From positions 1-64,000 of the forward strand of contig CAMXCT020001990.1 in assembly GCA_947184155.2 (NCBI GenBank): a stretch of 64,000 bases of DNA, read 5' to 3'. Positions 47,601 through 60,558 of this stretch are shown piece by piece (the stretch's first letter is position 1; each line of letters starts with the position of its first letter). This DNA comes from Cladocopium goreaui (lineage: Eukaryota; Sar; Dinophyceae; Suessiales; Symbiodiniaceae). A program made the translations under genes and the position numbers. The notes under the pieces were generated by a model. The model made no database searches, was not told the DNA's origin, and was given only the letters and a program-made list of their open reading frames with translations.

Positions 47601-49970
47601 ACAGGCTCACTGGCCACGGGCGCCACAGGTGCCACGGGCGCTACCTTCAGGCGGCTCCACAGCTTGGACGGCCTCACTCCATCTCAGTTCTCACATGTTC
47701 TCACAAATCACATTCACCTTGGCAAATGCATTTAGGCCTCGCTGAGTATGCTGAGTATCCCACCGTTCCTGGGCAACACAAGAAGCCCACGTTGCTTCGT
47801 CATTCCTGGCTGGCACATGGTGGCACGAGGGATGTCAATGACGGAGCAATTTCAGCATATATGTATATATATATAATTATATATAATATATCTCAAAACC
47901 CCAATTTCGAGTGTCCATTTAGATCCATTTAGTAACTTCTTTTCTGGGAAACAGTGCTTTGACAGAGCTTTGGCAGACATTCAAAAGCTGCCTCTGGGGC
48001 TGAGCATGTGACTCCCAAGCCCAGGCTTGCCGCGAGGGAAATTTCGCAGAGACTGCTGTGCTGTAGAGCTTTAAGGGCCTGAGGCAGTGGTCCGAAACTG
48101 GTTCACTCTGCGATGCAATCTTGACATTTGTTTTCCGGCTCCACAATTGGTGTTCCAATCAATGTGCAGGGTTTGACTGAACGGGAAGGCAAGTGAAATC
48201 ATTGCTGCCTTATGTTGATCATGGCAGGCCGATGCTCCAACCAAGCACCAGCATGAGAGACTGAGAGTTATTAGTTTGCAGAGTCTTCACAAGTTAACTT
48301 TTCCTATTTCAGAACAGACGTGTTCAAATAGTTCATGCAATCACGTGTGAAGCGCACACACACATGTATATATATATATATAATTATAATATATATATAT
48401 ATATCTGATTATATATGCAGATCAGATTATCGAACATGATATGATATGACATCAACGTACAATCTAGCATCATGGGAAGCTGGATGCTCAATTTGGCCTG
48501 TGTCTGGCACTGTGTCTGGTGCAGTTATGTCAGCTTCTTATTCAGATTCAGAAATTGGCCCGTATCATGGGTGAATAAATGACTGGGACGTGTAATCGTG
48601 ATCTTTGAGCATGAGAATGGCATACAAGATTAAATTAAGAGCAACTTTGAGCTCCGATTCTTGTGGCCTTGAAAGACATCACAGCTGCAATCCGCTGCAT
48701 ATGATACTGTGGTGGCCTCATCATGTTGCATCGTCCATGCCCAAACGCCAAAACAACGCTAGATTCGACCGCGGTCTGGCGGATAAGGGGGATGTTCTAC
48801 CCGTGGTTGAATATTGAAAGATCACTTAAGATTGTGAAAGACCATGCAAGGATACCTATTTTTTAAAAACAACTTGGCAATGATATGCAAAGATACTGTA
48901 AATGTACGAAAAGAGCAAGTCACATCTGACAGCCTGCCCAATCTTTTTCATGTCAACAATGCCACCAGTTTCTGTACAGCGGAATGAGCCTACCACCATA
49001 GATACACACCGAAATCCAACATGAACAAATCTCGTCTTCCTTCTTGTTGCTGTCATGCTGTTTCTATGGAGGCTGGCGAGGCAGTTGCACATGGCTGTGC
49101 ACACGCACGAAGTTCAGCTTCGCACGTCAGAGGCTCAACAGGTTTCACCCAGAAGATTTCGCATCACGCTGAAACCATGCAACCCGATCACCAACACATG
49201 AAAAATAGCGAGTTCACCTTTTCAGTTCAATGTTTTTTTTTCCAGAGATGGTTTTCAGAGTGACCTGTGGAAAGAAACCTACTGAATCCAGCACTGTTCA
49301 GGCAGAGCTTGTGTGTTTTTCAAGTCTCATCATGTCTATTCAGATTCATGTCTCATTTAAAGTTAAAAACACATCCAAGCAACACAAGCAAAAGTTGTGA
49401 CTTGGAGGGCATCTTCTAAATCTTCTAACAAATTCTAACCATTTCATTACCATTTCTATATAACTCCTCGAACATCGAGACAGCGGATCCATGCGCCGCC
49501 TGTCACAGCTCAGCGATGGTCACCCCATTTTGTCTGAGCTCCTGCCGATTGCGATGAAACTGAAGAGATCCAAAGACGGTCCGTGTACACCAGAAATGTG
49601 CGACAGCACATAGTAGATGAAGAAACACATGTGTGTGGAAATAGTAGTAAGGAAAATTAATGTAATAATACAAAACGACACAATATGATAACACATCATT
49701 AGACTTCGGCTCTTCAGTACTTCCCGTTCGTCCATCAACTTCATACTGTTGGGCATTAGGCACAACATGGCGCAACACAACAGATGCGAGGGATCATGAG
49801 TCATGAGTCTTCACTGTTGCATCCTTCTCTAGCTGTAATCGTGCAAGGCCTTGCATGCCCGATATCCTCAATGACACGCTGGCAGTAGCCGTCATCTGGA
49901 AATCCAAATCGCTCTGGACCTCCCGAGATTGCCTGAAGGCAATGTGTTGGAGAAAGACGGTCAGTTTTGG
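44641..49970. other. Unresolved region with candidate minus-strand exons
   Basis: Coding-like minus-strand stretches occur near 44,960-45,080, 45,320-45,420, 45,775-45,960, 46,250-46,400 and 46,520-46,660 (for example SRYYLDLGFRGTTDRPVLGE). No family or consistent splice path was found. TA tracts lie near 47,860-47,890 and 48,365-48,416. Confidence 0.3.
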
Positions 49971-49976
49971 GGAGAT

Positions 49977-50425
49977 TCTTAGAATCTCTCAGAATCTCTC
50001 AGAATCTCTCAGAATCTCTCAGAATCCCTTAGAATCTCTCAGAATCTCTCAGAATCTCTCAGAATCTCTCAGAATCTCTCAGAATCTCTTAGAATCTCTT
50101 AGAATCTCTCAGAATCTCTTAGAATCTCTGAGAATCTCTCAGAATCTCTCAGAATCTCTCAGAATCTCTTAAAATCTCTCAGATTCTCTTAGAATCTCTC
50201 AGAATCTCTCAGAATCTCTTAGAATCTCTCAGAATCTCTCAGAATCTCTCAGAATCTCTTAGAATCTCTCAGAATCTCTTAGAATCTCTCAGAATCTCTC
50301 AGAATCTCTCAGAATCTCTCAGAATCTCTCAGAATCTCTTAGAATCTCTCAGAATCTCTCAGAATCTCTTAGAATCTCTTAGAATCTCTCAGAATCTCTC
50401 AGAATCTCTTAGAATCTCTTAGACT
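49977..50425. repeat. 10-bp tandem repeat AGAATCTCTC/T, about 45 units
   Basis: A nearly perfect decamer array in which the last base alternates irregularly between C and T. The 105-residue frame across it (ESLRISQNLS repeats) is an artefact. Confidence 0.95.
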
Positions 50426-50429
50426 CTTA

Positions 50430-53400
50430 GACTTCAAGCGCAATCAAGGCGCTGTCTTGAGGTGAATGTTGAAAGCGGGCCAATACTTCTGGTCCGTCGC
50501 TGAGACACGAAGGTCGAAAAGCACACGCCGCCTGGAAACAAGTTGCGCTTGCACTGGCATGGCATTGGTTTGACTTAAATAAGTGTTTTAATTTGTCGTT
50601 GGTTGATTTAAGGCCGATTGGTCACATCATCAAATCTAAGTGATTCTGTGGAAGGCCTGAAAGCAAGCTGAAACAAGGCCAACAGCAGCCTCAGTGGGAA
50701 AACCTAATGGGAAGCCTTCAGAGACCTGGCCAACATATAGTGAAAACACAGGTGAGTGCGAGCAGCCCTGTACGGTGTGACTCCCTTCGACTCACTTGTT
50801 GCCCAAGCAGCTTTCCACTCTCATTGTGGGGCAAATAGGCTTGCCTAAAAAATTGCACGGCCCTTTTTCATTGTGATGTGCAGAACAGATGCACGCACCT
50901 TTCAGATTTTTTGAGAATCTGCAAATATCTGCGATGTGACTGCGGTGCAGAATGTGCAGCTTGGTCACTGCGATCGTCCCCTGTAAGACCTCAGCTCTGT
51001 TGCATGCAAAACCAACTTGGGATCTCATTGCTTCCTGTCCTCTCTTTTTGCTGCGAGCATGACTTGCTGAACCGTGAGCACTCACGAGCTGTATGCGCTC
51101 GCAAAGTACTTGCCATTCACAATTTGCTCCTTATTTGCACCTGGACAAGTGCGTCATTTCAGAATTTCTGCCAAAGGCTCTCTCCATTTGAATCTCTCCC
51201 TCCCGGAAAGCGGAAGGTCAGCACAATGGTGAAGCTGTCCTTAGTTGCATTCTCCATCACAATCGCCTCTCGAAACAGCAGCAATTCGGACCTTCACGAA
51301 TGTCTCTTCAGATCTCCCAAGGTGCTTCTCTGAACTGAAGAAATATGAAGACATTAAAAATTGGTTTTGCGACAAAGAGGCTGGATGTCCAGCAAGCCGC
51401 ACACGGCTGTCAAGTCGCCAGCTCATGGTGCCCACGCTGGGCCTCAGAGACTGCCGGAGGCTTGGAAACAGTTCCGAAGTTTCAAAGAACTGATCTGCTG
51501 CCCCAAGATTTGCAAAGTAGATCCGAGAAGCTGGTTGCCAACCAAATGGCCAAAGCGTCGTTTGCAGGTCGGACATCGCCTGCGAAGAATGATCTGTCAT
51601 ATCTTGTCCAAAGCTCTCCGGAGATTTCCAAGAGCAAAGATTCGGTGAAGCACTGGAACTATACAGCGCTCACTTTCTTTGTCATGCCCCATGTTCGAAT
51701 GATTTGTCCGCTCCACATTGTTCTGTAAAAAAAAAATCCACCTGATTCTTCAAACCACGGCCTTCTCTCTTCGAACCAGCGCTCCAAGCAGCTCTCATGA
51801 AAGCAATGGCCACAGTCAAGCCTCATTTTCGTTTGAAAAGTGTGGGGGAAAACTCAGCAAAGCAATTTGACAAACTAGTCTGCCCTGGGACAAGGACTCC
51901 AGTACTGAGGGGCACCGCCTTCTGCTGACAAGCTCGCCTGAGTCCAAGCACCATCTGATTCACCCAAGCCATCATGGGCAACTCACGACCAATTTTGTTT
52001 ATCAATTTTCATCAATTTTGTATCATCATGCTTTAGCCAAGGGTCCAAGGCAAATGCCACAGGTACAATCTGGTTGCCTTAGCTGAGATGAATATTGAGT
52101 TAAATTATGGGTCTCGTGGTGTTTTGACAATTGTAATCAATCTACTGAATGTGAAACCATTGGAACATGTCCAGCCATGTTGCAGCTGCTCTGCATCTAC
52201 ACTGCGGCCACAGTCCTTCACGGTTGGGCAGGAGCCAAGGTCCAGGTCTGCAGGAAGGCGAAGCTCACCTATGGCTGCATCCTCTAAGTAGCTGCAGAAC
52301 ATTGCAGAACTATGTGCTGCATACCACGGGCAACAAAAAAAATCAAGCGATGTGCAACTTCCCGACTCACTTCATGTCACTTCTGGCCTTCCCTGACTGC
52401 AGGGAGTCTCAAGCGAACCTTGGTCTTGCCATCGGCAGTCCTCTCCTCACCTTATGCATGGCATGCACTGGGAGGAGTTTCTGAAAGATATGGAAGGGCA
52501 TAACTTCTAGTGCACGTTGCTCAAGTCAGAGAGCAACTTCCAATGGGCATGTTGGATTTTTCGACCCATGAAGTGGCAATCATGCGGGCACGTCACCGCA
52601 ATCGGCTGCAGATACAAGTGCCGCGAGATTCACTTGAATGTTGCCACTGCCTCAGCCACAGCCACCCCTGGTCGGGAAGCAAGACTGCAGTGACAACTGG
52701 CGTGACAACTTGTGGGGTGGGCGCTCAGCCAAGCAATTGGTAGCCCTACGGTTCTACAGTCTCGTACTCTAAAATCTACGCAAAATTCTGCATTCTCTCC
52801 AAGTGGCCGTCCAAACGAGCAACAAGGCTAGCAGCTTCGCCGTCCACATTCCCAAGGGATCTGCAAGGGGCAATGAAGCATGGACGCTGCCAGATTTCGG
52901 ATGCAGCTGATCAACCATCACCCGAGCCTGGGGCAAACGCCCATTTCTGCTAGAGTTGCCAGAGCCTGGCGCCTTTCACTATCAACCATGACTTCAGTGC
53001 CTGAGTCTGCCCGCTGCAGGTAATAGAAAGAACAGTCCCCTCGGTTCCTCAACACATTCTACAAAATCTACAAATGACTCAGGCTCAAGGATCACCAAGG
53101 GCCCTGCATGGAAGATCCGAAACGTGTGGGTTTCACAAAGGTACATAGGACGGGGAAGGGGGGGTAGGATTTCTTTAGTTGTCCCAGCCATGCATTTCGG
53201 CCACCGCTTTTCATCTGAAACCTTCCTTAATCCGAAGCCACGCCAAACCTGTGCCTGCAGAAACCTATCACTGCTAGAGTGTGGTGAGCCCCGGCTACTT
53301 TTCAATAATTTCCTCTCTTCTCCCCTCCAAACCTTCCCAAACAGCACCAACACAACTGTCACAACTGACTGCCTTGCTTAAAGCCAATGGTTTTCAGCGA

Positions 53401-53900
53401 GGCACTGCCCGTCCATTTTTCTTGATTTTTGGAGGTTTGGGGAGGAGAGGCTCCGAGGAGTGGAAGGAGAGGAGACGAGAGGAAAAGGAGAGGTAGATGA
53501 AAATCAGTGAAAATCAACAGCTTGGACCAACCTACTGTACCCCCCCCCCAAAAAAAAAATCCAAAAAGCAATTGAATTGCAAAATGAGTCCCGCCCCCCC
53601 TCTGATTTCGAAATCGGGGCTAGGGGATATAAAAATACAACCCTGTACTGTACGAAGCTGACTCGCACACACCCACAGTTGCATAATTAGTGAGGAGAGT
53701 AGTTGATCATGGTTGATATCAATGTCTATGTCTTTCCTGGGTCCCTGGCAGTCATCTTCTCGTTGAAGCGCGCCTCGCAACTCCGCCTGGTGTGCCTTGC
53801 AGCCATGCATCATTCCTTTCACATCAGTCAGAATCTTGGTATTATATGTATATATAATTATATGTATATATGATCCCATCTTCTGACCGCGAGGCCGCCC
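50430..53900. other. Unresolved; possible minus-strand exons
   Basis: Minus-strand frames near 52,150-52,300 (LRLPADLDLGSCPTVKD) and 53,060-53,200 look coding, without a recognised family. Confidence 0.3.
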
Positions 53901-53925
53901 CCCGCAATGGTATGGGTCCCCAGGT

Positions 53926-54048
53926 AGCACTACTCCTACTCCTACTGCCACTCCTACTCCTACTCCTACTCCTACGCCTACTCCTACTCCTACTCCTACT
54001 ACTACTACTACTACTACCACTACCACTACCACTACCACTACCCCCCCC
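53926..54048. repeat. CTCCTA / CTA / CCACTA minisatellite
   Basis: Triplet- and hexamer-based repeats. The poly-Leu and Gly/Val frames across it are artefacts. Confidence 0.9.
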
Positions 54049-54758
54049 ACCCACCCACAGGGGGGGGCGGGGAACATAGCTCCTGTATACCCATACCCAT
54101 TGGGGTGGGAGGGGGGGGACCAGGGAGGGCTGGTCATATACGGTATTTGCCCGTTGAAAAAACCAACAGTCATCAAATCCCCCCTTTCTCTCTCATTACC
54201 AACTATGGAAAATGCAATGGACGCAGACTTTAAATGGACACGATACATTACCAACCAGCCCGAACAGTTCTGATACAAGTAAGTGTTGTGCAAACGAAAA
54301 TGACAAAGCTTTGGCTGGGGCACCGAGGAAAATCCCAAAGACACGGCACGGCCATAAGTTTGAAGTGAGCAAACTCGAGGCAAAAAGCAATGTGCAAAAG
54401 TGCAACACACACACAAAAGCGCTAAGTTTGTTCAGTTGACCCTGGATGCTGCGTTTGCACCTCCGCATAGGCTATCCACTGTCCGTTTCGCAAGGCTTCA
54501 AACGTTGCACCACTGCTCCAGAATCCAGAACCTTGGTGGCAAGAGGGCTGCGTTTGACGTTGAAGTTGATCATCAGTCTGATATTTCTATCTCAACTCTC
54601 AACCATAAAGCAAGGGTGATGCTGATCATTTGCTACAGGCAGCTAAGATTGGACCATGTCACATCACACGTCATCACAAGTCATCACAGTCTAAGCAAAG
54701 CCGTGGAGCTACTGGAATACTGACCATTGCTCCGTCCCTGGATAATATCACCATCTGC

Positions 54759-54863
54759 CTTCAGCATAGGATCCGGTACCTGTACCTGGAGGTTGGCACC
54801 GGCAGCAACTGCCTGAGGAATATCTTCGATGTCATAGATAGCAATCCTCCAGTCTGGGTGCTC
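54759..54863 (-). CDS. Internal exon of an unknown gene
   Basis: Thirty-five codons bounded by an AG acceptor (GACAG before GAG) and a GC donor (CTGAAG before GC). The peptide is clearly coding-like (HPDWRIAIYDIEDIPQAVAA). No family was recognised; neighbouring exons were not found. Confidence 0.5.
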
Positions 54864-57766
54864 CTGTCAGACGGAACCGGCACAAGTCGCATTTTGCACC
54901 CAAGAGCTCAGCACACCTTTCCGATCTCAGTCAATTCAGTCAGGACATATCATGACCCAAGATGACCCAAGTTTGTACAAACCAATGCGCTGGTGACTTG
55001 GCAGTCTGCCTGGCTGAATTGCGTCAATGCAGCGAGATACCTCAGAACAAGCACTCACACTGTGCCCCAGACTTGACTATAGCCAGCAATTATAGGCTGA
55101 AAATAACCAATATTGTATATAGATGTATGTATATAGTATAATAATCGACTGCGGAGAATGCAAATGAACATGTCTTCTGAAGCACCTGCTTCGCCGGCTT
55201 TCTGCTCTAAGCTGCTCTGGCCATCTCCCACCTGCGAGGCCACAGCCAATGCGAGCTGGAAACGCCACGCTTGCACTCTGGAGGCTGCGAAAGAGAGCCT
55301 TGAGACCTGAAAGGACGATGCAAAGCGAATCAGCTAGTGCAACCTAATACCAGTATATTACTCAGATTTACTCAGTATATCGGAATATCACTTTGAAGTG
55401 CGTCAAGTCGTGCTGCTTTGGATAGGCAGTGGATGCAAGGCACAATCTTTAAACCAACGAAGGCGGTTGGAACGGGTGTCCTGGCCGTGGCTACAAAAGT
55501 CACTCAGCAAGTGTGACACACATATACACACATCATAAACACCCGGCATTCTTGTCCCATTGTCCCATAATCATACGCCAGAAATGGTCAAAGATGGTCA
55601 AAGCGAAAATGCAATCAAGTGCCATGCTGGGGAGCATGGTGCATCATAAATTTGGAATAAGACATCCCAGCAGAATTAAGATCACCGTGAATCTTCTGAA
55701 TCTTCAATTAGTAACAAAAGATATCAAAAGTAAAAACAAACACTGGCATCGCTGGCATCTTACGCAAGAATAGCCGTTTAGCCTGCATATACCTGCATAG
55801 ATTCGCATAGATTGTGGAGTCCTGAGCTGCCTGCGGTCCACCAACAAAGCGTGCAGTTGACCAACCACCGGGGGGTGCGTCATCTGCTGGCCGCCCTGGA
55901 AGCCTCAAAGTGCTCTGCAAATCTTGCAGGCTAAAGGCTAAACTATGACAGAACGCGTTGCTTCCTATCTCTGATCCGTCTGATCACCTCTCAATGCTGA
56001 GCGAGTGGCAGCTGAGAGTAGAAATTCACAATCCGGCCATGAATGCTCAGTGTGCCCGGTGGGTCATGTGGACGTCCTCGCTCCACACGTTGTCCTTTGC
56101 TGGTGCAGTGGCTACGCCTACATGGAAAGCATCCTCGGTCCTGCAGTCTCATCCGACTTTTGCTGGGTGCGCACTGGGCTTCCCCGTGTTGCTCCCAGGG
56201 GAATTTGCCGCATGTTTCTCCGTGTTTGTTCTGCGCACTTCGCAGTATCTCCAGAGGCTCACTTCACCCTTGGCGCAGTGTCAACCTGTGAAGATAAACA
56301 AAACAAAAAAAATCCAGAAGTGCCCTGTTCGACCTTTACTCCTACGAAGCATTGTCCAACATCACCAAACTATTTCCCTCGCTGTATTCACATTCCGAGG
56401 TCCAACTGGCACTGTGAAACTGGATCATCTGACATGTTCATTTGAATGAGCAAATATCTTTCGAAGCCACGCCATGTTGGCATGTCAGGACGGCACTACC
56501 GTCTTCACAGGAACCGAGCTAACGCGGAACATCTCTGTTTGCAGCATCTTGCTGCGGAAATACGGAGTCTGTGACATGGCAAACAGCCGGACACAGCCAT
56601 TGACTTCAAAATGCAACGATTGTCAGCTCAAAGGCTCGTGAAAACCATGAGCAGTTCCATCTGCATCTAGAATCTAGAATCTAAATCATTCTGCACTCTG
56701 CAAACGATACCGATGTGTTTCGACGAGGTAGCTCTGTAGGAGCAACCGAATGGCAATCTTGCAAGTCCCTTTGCTTTTATTGTTTCAAGGTGATTCAAGA
56801 CATCTCAAAAATATCCAAAGCCCCAACGTATCCAACGTCCAAACTCAAGGAAAGAAGCGGGAGATTGCAAGATGCTTGATCAGGACACTACTCAGGGTGG
56901 TCCTCCACAATGGAGATGGGTCGGATTTTCCGATAGAAGTTGACCTTGGATAGAGCAACATGCATCAATTTTTACTTTCGTGAACAGAAGTGTGAGAGTC
57001 CGAGTGTAGAAAAAACAAAGTAGGTCAATCTGAAATTAAACATATTAAACTCTCTTTAGGCTCCCTGTAGCCCGGTCAATCTGGTCACACGACCTATTGT
57101 TACCACAATTTTCGGTTTTTCCCGTATGATGAGCGACTGAAGACTTCTCTTTGGAGCGATCTGCTGACCTTCAGTTCTCCTGTCTCTTGAATTCAACGTC
57201 CAAGAGGCCAAAGGCGAGCCATCTCCTCCTGCAAAGCACGCCAAATACCACGGAATGAAGTCGGTGAACTCAACAATTCCTGAGGCCAAGAAAGAAATGC
57301 CGTTGTAAATCGTTGTAATATGTTGTAATGCTGTTGTACGTTTTTGTGCTGATTTCATGTGACTCGTACTTTTGGGAGCGATTTGAACATCTGCAACAAG
57401 CAGAACTTGATAGAAGACTCTTCAGACTCTTCAGCATGTTCGAAGATGCTGTGGTTGGATGTGGTTGGGCTAGTGTGAAACCTTGTGAATTTTTGTGAAC
57501 CATGGCTGAATGAGGAAAACATAGGAAAGCCATGGAACACCTATCGACTTCAAACTTGTTGGGCAAAAATCACCAGTATGAATTGGAAACGGGATCGTCA
57601 AATGCCCAACTTTTACCACGGCAGCGCGGTATGACTCAAGGGCCCTAAAGCCAAATGTCAACGGGGCATGTGATCACTTGGCTATACAAAATATACATTA
57701 GACAGGTCAAACTCACACTCAACCTGTTCTTCAAGGATCACATGATGCTAGTGAAAAAAGTTGGCT
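54864..57766. other. Unresolved; possible minus-strand exons
   Basis: Minus-strand frames near 55,180-55,275 and 57,060-57,300 (LASGIVEFTDFIPWYLACF) have coding-like composition. The copia element's 3' flank, including any LTR, should lie near the right end of this stretch, but no terminal repeat can be verified because the partner would be outside the window. Confidence 0.3.
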
Positions 57767-58719
57767 CTAAGGCTTCTTCTGTACACGATAAATGCACTCC
57801 TTCAAAACGCGGATGATGAGGTCCGGGCGCATGCTCTTGGTCAGAGCATCCGAGACCATAGTTCCTGTAGCAATCCAGGTAACAATGTCTCCTCCGCCAT
57901 GATGCATATCCCAGGTCCTCCGGCCGTCTTGCCAAAGTGACTCATGAATCGACTGCAACTCAATGCCGAGTCGTTTGTCTGCGACCCTGCCGAGTACCTC
58001 ATTCGCAAGATGGTCTGTTAGAGACCTGCAGTCTGAAAGCATCAGTTGTGGAATACAGCTGCGGCTGTCATCCAACCATGTTTTCATCGAGTCAAGTTGG
58101 CCCATCAGTTCGGCCAATGCTCCACGTAGCTTGTCACCGCTCTCTTGTCCAGCCTGCAGTGAATAAGCTTCGCATTGAAGAGTGCTGCGGCATACTCGCC
58201 GAATTGTATTTGATGCAAATCCCAATGGCATCACCCTGTAGGATGTAGTCTTGGGGTCTTTGATCTCATTGATGTCTCCAAGAAAATGGAAACGTCCTTG
58301 TTGTGATTTGTAGTTCTTCTCGTTTGAAAATGAAGCATCTGTTACTGTAATGATACCAACCTCTCCCCAGGTTAGATGTCCACCTGGAAAAATGAGCTTG
58401 TTCTCAATGCCTTGTTGTGCCAGCTGTACTACGGCATTTGCGTCGTGCAAAATAGCAACTGTCGCTCCAGAAATACTGGACTGTAGGCGGCTCACACGAT
58501 AACCCAAATCGGGTCTAGTCTGCCTTGCCACCCATGCCAATGATCCCGTTACAGATCGTAATCGGGTCACATCATCCTTACCCAACGGCTCGGACGCTGA
58601 TCTTCCTGGCGCGATCTTGATCGGCTTGATGCGACGGGTGTTGTCACAAGTGTCTTGTGTGATTGTTCCATCTGCAGTACGCTCAAATTGCTTGCCACAA
58701 TAGCGAACGAATTTGATTC
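57767..58719 (-). pseudogene. Copia polyprotein, segment 3: RT end and RNase H
   Basis: Read in the third segment's frame, the sequence resumes with RYCGKQFERTADGTITQ, the usual stretch after the copia RT, then GSLAWVARQTRPDLGYRVS, then RNase H with its acidic residues (TVTDASFSN, CEAYSLQAG, LMLSDCRSL) and ends DALTKSMRPDL...RVQKKP before a stop. It removes the RNA strand during reverse transcription. The segment begins well before the first listed start codon because it continues a shifted frame. Confidence 0.8.
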
Positions 58720-60558
58720 ACTTGATCCCAAGTTGAACTTCTCCAAGAAGCTGTCGATCACTGACTTTCCCTCAGGAATGTATGCGTACAAGATGTCATC
58801 CACATGTGTCGCCATAAGTGCAACGCAATCTTTGTCGGTTCCTGGAAGGAAATACAATCCTGGGTAAAACTTGGATTGTTTCAAGCCACTGGATCGGGCA
58901 TCTCCGTCCAACCTCAACCAAAAACCTCGACCGCTGTCAGTCAATCCATATATAGGCACCCGCACAAGGAAAAACACCTCTGGATCAACTCCCGGGAGAC
59001 CTCCTCGGGGTTGTCTCATAATGAGAACTCTATCAAGAGGACGACCTTGGAAATATGCGGATGCGACGTCCGCACTGTGCAATTGTGCGCCCTGGATCGC
59101 CGCCCAACAGCAAAGAATGTTGTGAGCTTCCGTATCTGCTGTAGGACTGTCTGATCTCAAACCTTCACTGACTTCGAAATTGCCGCATGATACCAACCGG
59201 CTCTTGAACTTTGGCACATATTCTTGATCTGATCTTCCTTTCATGAACTGATTCTTGTCGACATCAACCCACTTGCTAGGAATACATTGATGTCCTTCAG
59301 CAATCAACCTCTCAGCATCTTCTTTTGAGATCTCAACAACAGCAGCGAACTCAAGGAACTTGCTCCACTCCTTGGTTCTGGCATCCATGATGTTCTTCTG
59401 TACATCAGGTGACGCTGATTCATAGTGGATTGATTTCAACACTTTCTTACCTTGCTCTTCGTCCTCAGGGACTTCAACTTCCTGGGACAAAAATGATGCA
59501 AACAATGCTCGTGCTTCTTGTTGTTCTTCAGGACTTCGTTCTGAGTCTCTCTCACGAGCTCTTTCAAGATGTGTTCGCAATTGATGTGGCAAGTCATTCA
59601 AAAGTTCTCTTCGTAATGGCCAAGATGATGCTGACGGCGAGGATAGTGGTGCTCCCAAAACGGAGCCACTTGGAGTAAGATCAGGCACAAAGGAGTCTCT
59701 TCGAGATGGCACAAGTGATGAGCCTCTCTCCGACTCAGGTTGTAACTGAGACTCTACTCGAGGTCTCACGTTGCGTTCATGACCTCCATCTCCTGGACGT
59801 GGTCTTTCAACTCTTCTCTCTGGGGTTCTACTCTGTGAGAAGATGTCTTCTTCCATTGGACCTGTATCTTCCTCCTCCTCATTTTCTTCAAAGAAACCGG
59901 GCCGTATATCCCATTCATCTTCAGATACTTCTGGTATAGGAGGAAGTGCTGAATCCACATTGCCTTCATGGACAACCTCAACATCATCTGCTTGTCCTGG
60001 ACCATCACGAACAACTTCAACCTCACCTGATTGTCTTGCATCAAGAAACGCTTGTTGACCTGTATCATTGATGATCTTGTATGGAATCACAGGTTCACCA
60101 TTCAACACTGATTGAGCAAGAGCCTCAGAAGGAGAAGCAATGCGTATATTGTGAGAAGCTACAAGTACTGGAACGTTACCACATAATAACCATATGTTCT
60201 TCTGGTTCTCGTGTCCGATCACACGACATGTTGGTGACCAGGACGTTCCTCCTCGCTGATTGTCTCGTCTGAAAGTGACGAGGTCACCAATGTTGAATTC
60301 ACGATCAAACACACTGGCATTGCGTGTCAACGCTCGTTGAACTCTTCTTGAACAATCAAGATGAACAAAAGCCTTCTGTGCCTCAATCCTGGCCAAATGT
60401 TGTAATGCAAAAATTGATGAAGGGTCATGTCGGGCCTGAATGGCTCCGAGCTGTGCGTGATCTTCCCCTGACATGAGTGAAGCTACACCACGGGGAGCTC
60501 GACCGAGCACCCACTGAGATGGAGAAAAACCTCCAACACGTGCAGAGTCGTTCTTCAC
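58720..60558 (-). pseudogene. Copia polyprotein, segment 2: integrase C terminus and reverse transcriptase
   Basis: Continues the integrase (GFSPSQWVLGRAPRG) in the next frame, then an acidic, low-complexity linker, then the copia RT with FKSRLVSCGNFE, DVASAYFQGRPLDR, YGLTDSGRGFW and the catalytic THVDDILYAY. There is no ATG at its start; it is the same protein after the first frameshift. Good sense is lost near the second frame change at about 58,700-58,735, although the frame stays open to 58,567. Confidence 0.8.

Noticed and set aside
49855-50172. 105-residue repetitive ORF (ISQNLSESLR-like repeats)
   Set aside because: It is a by-product of the 10-bp tandem repeat; all neighbouring frames are equally repetitive.
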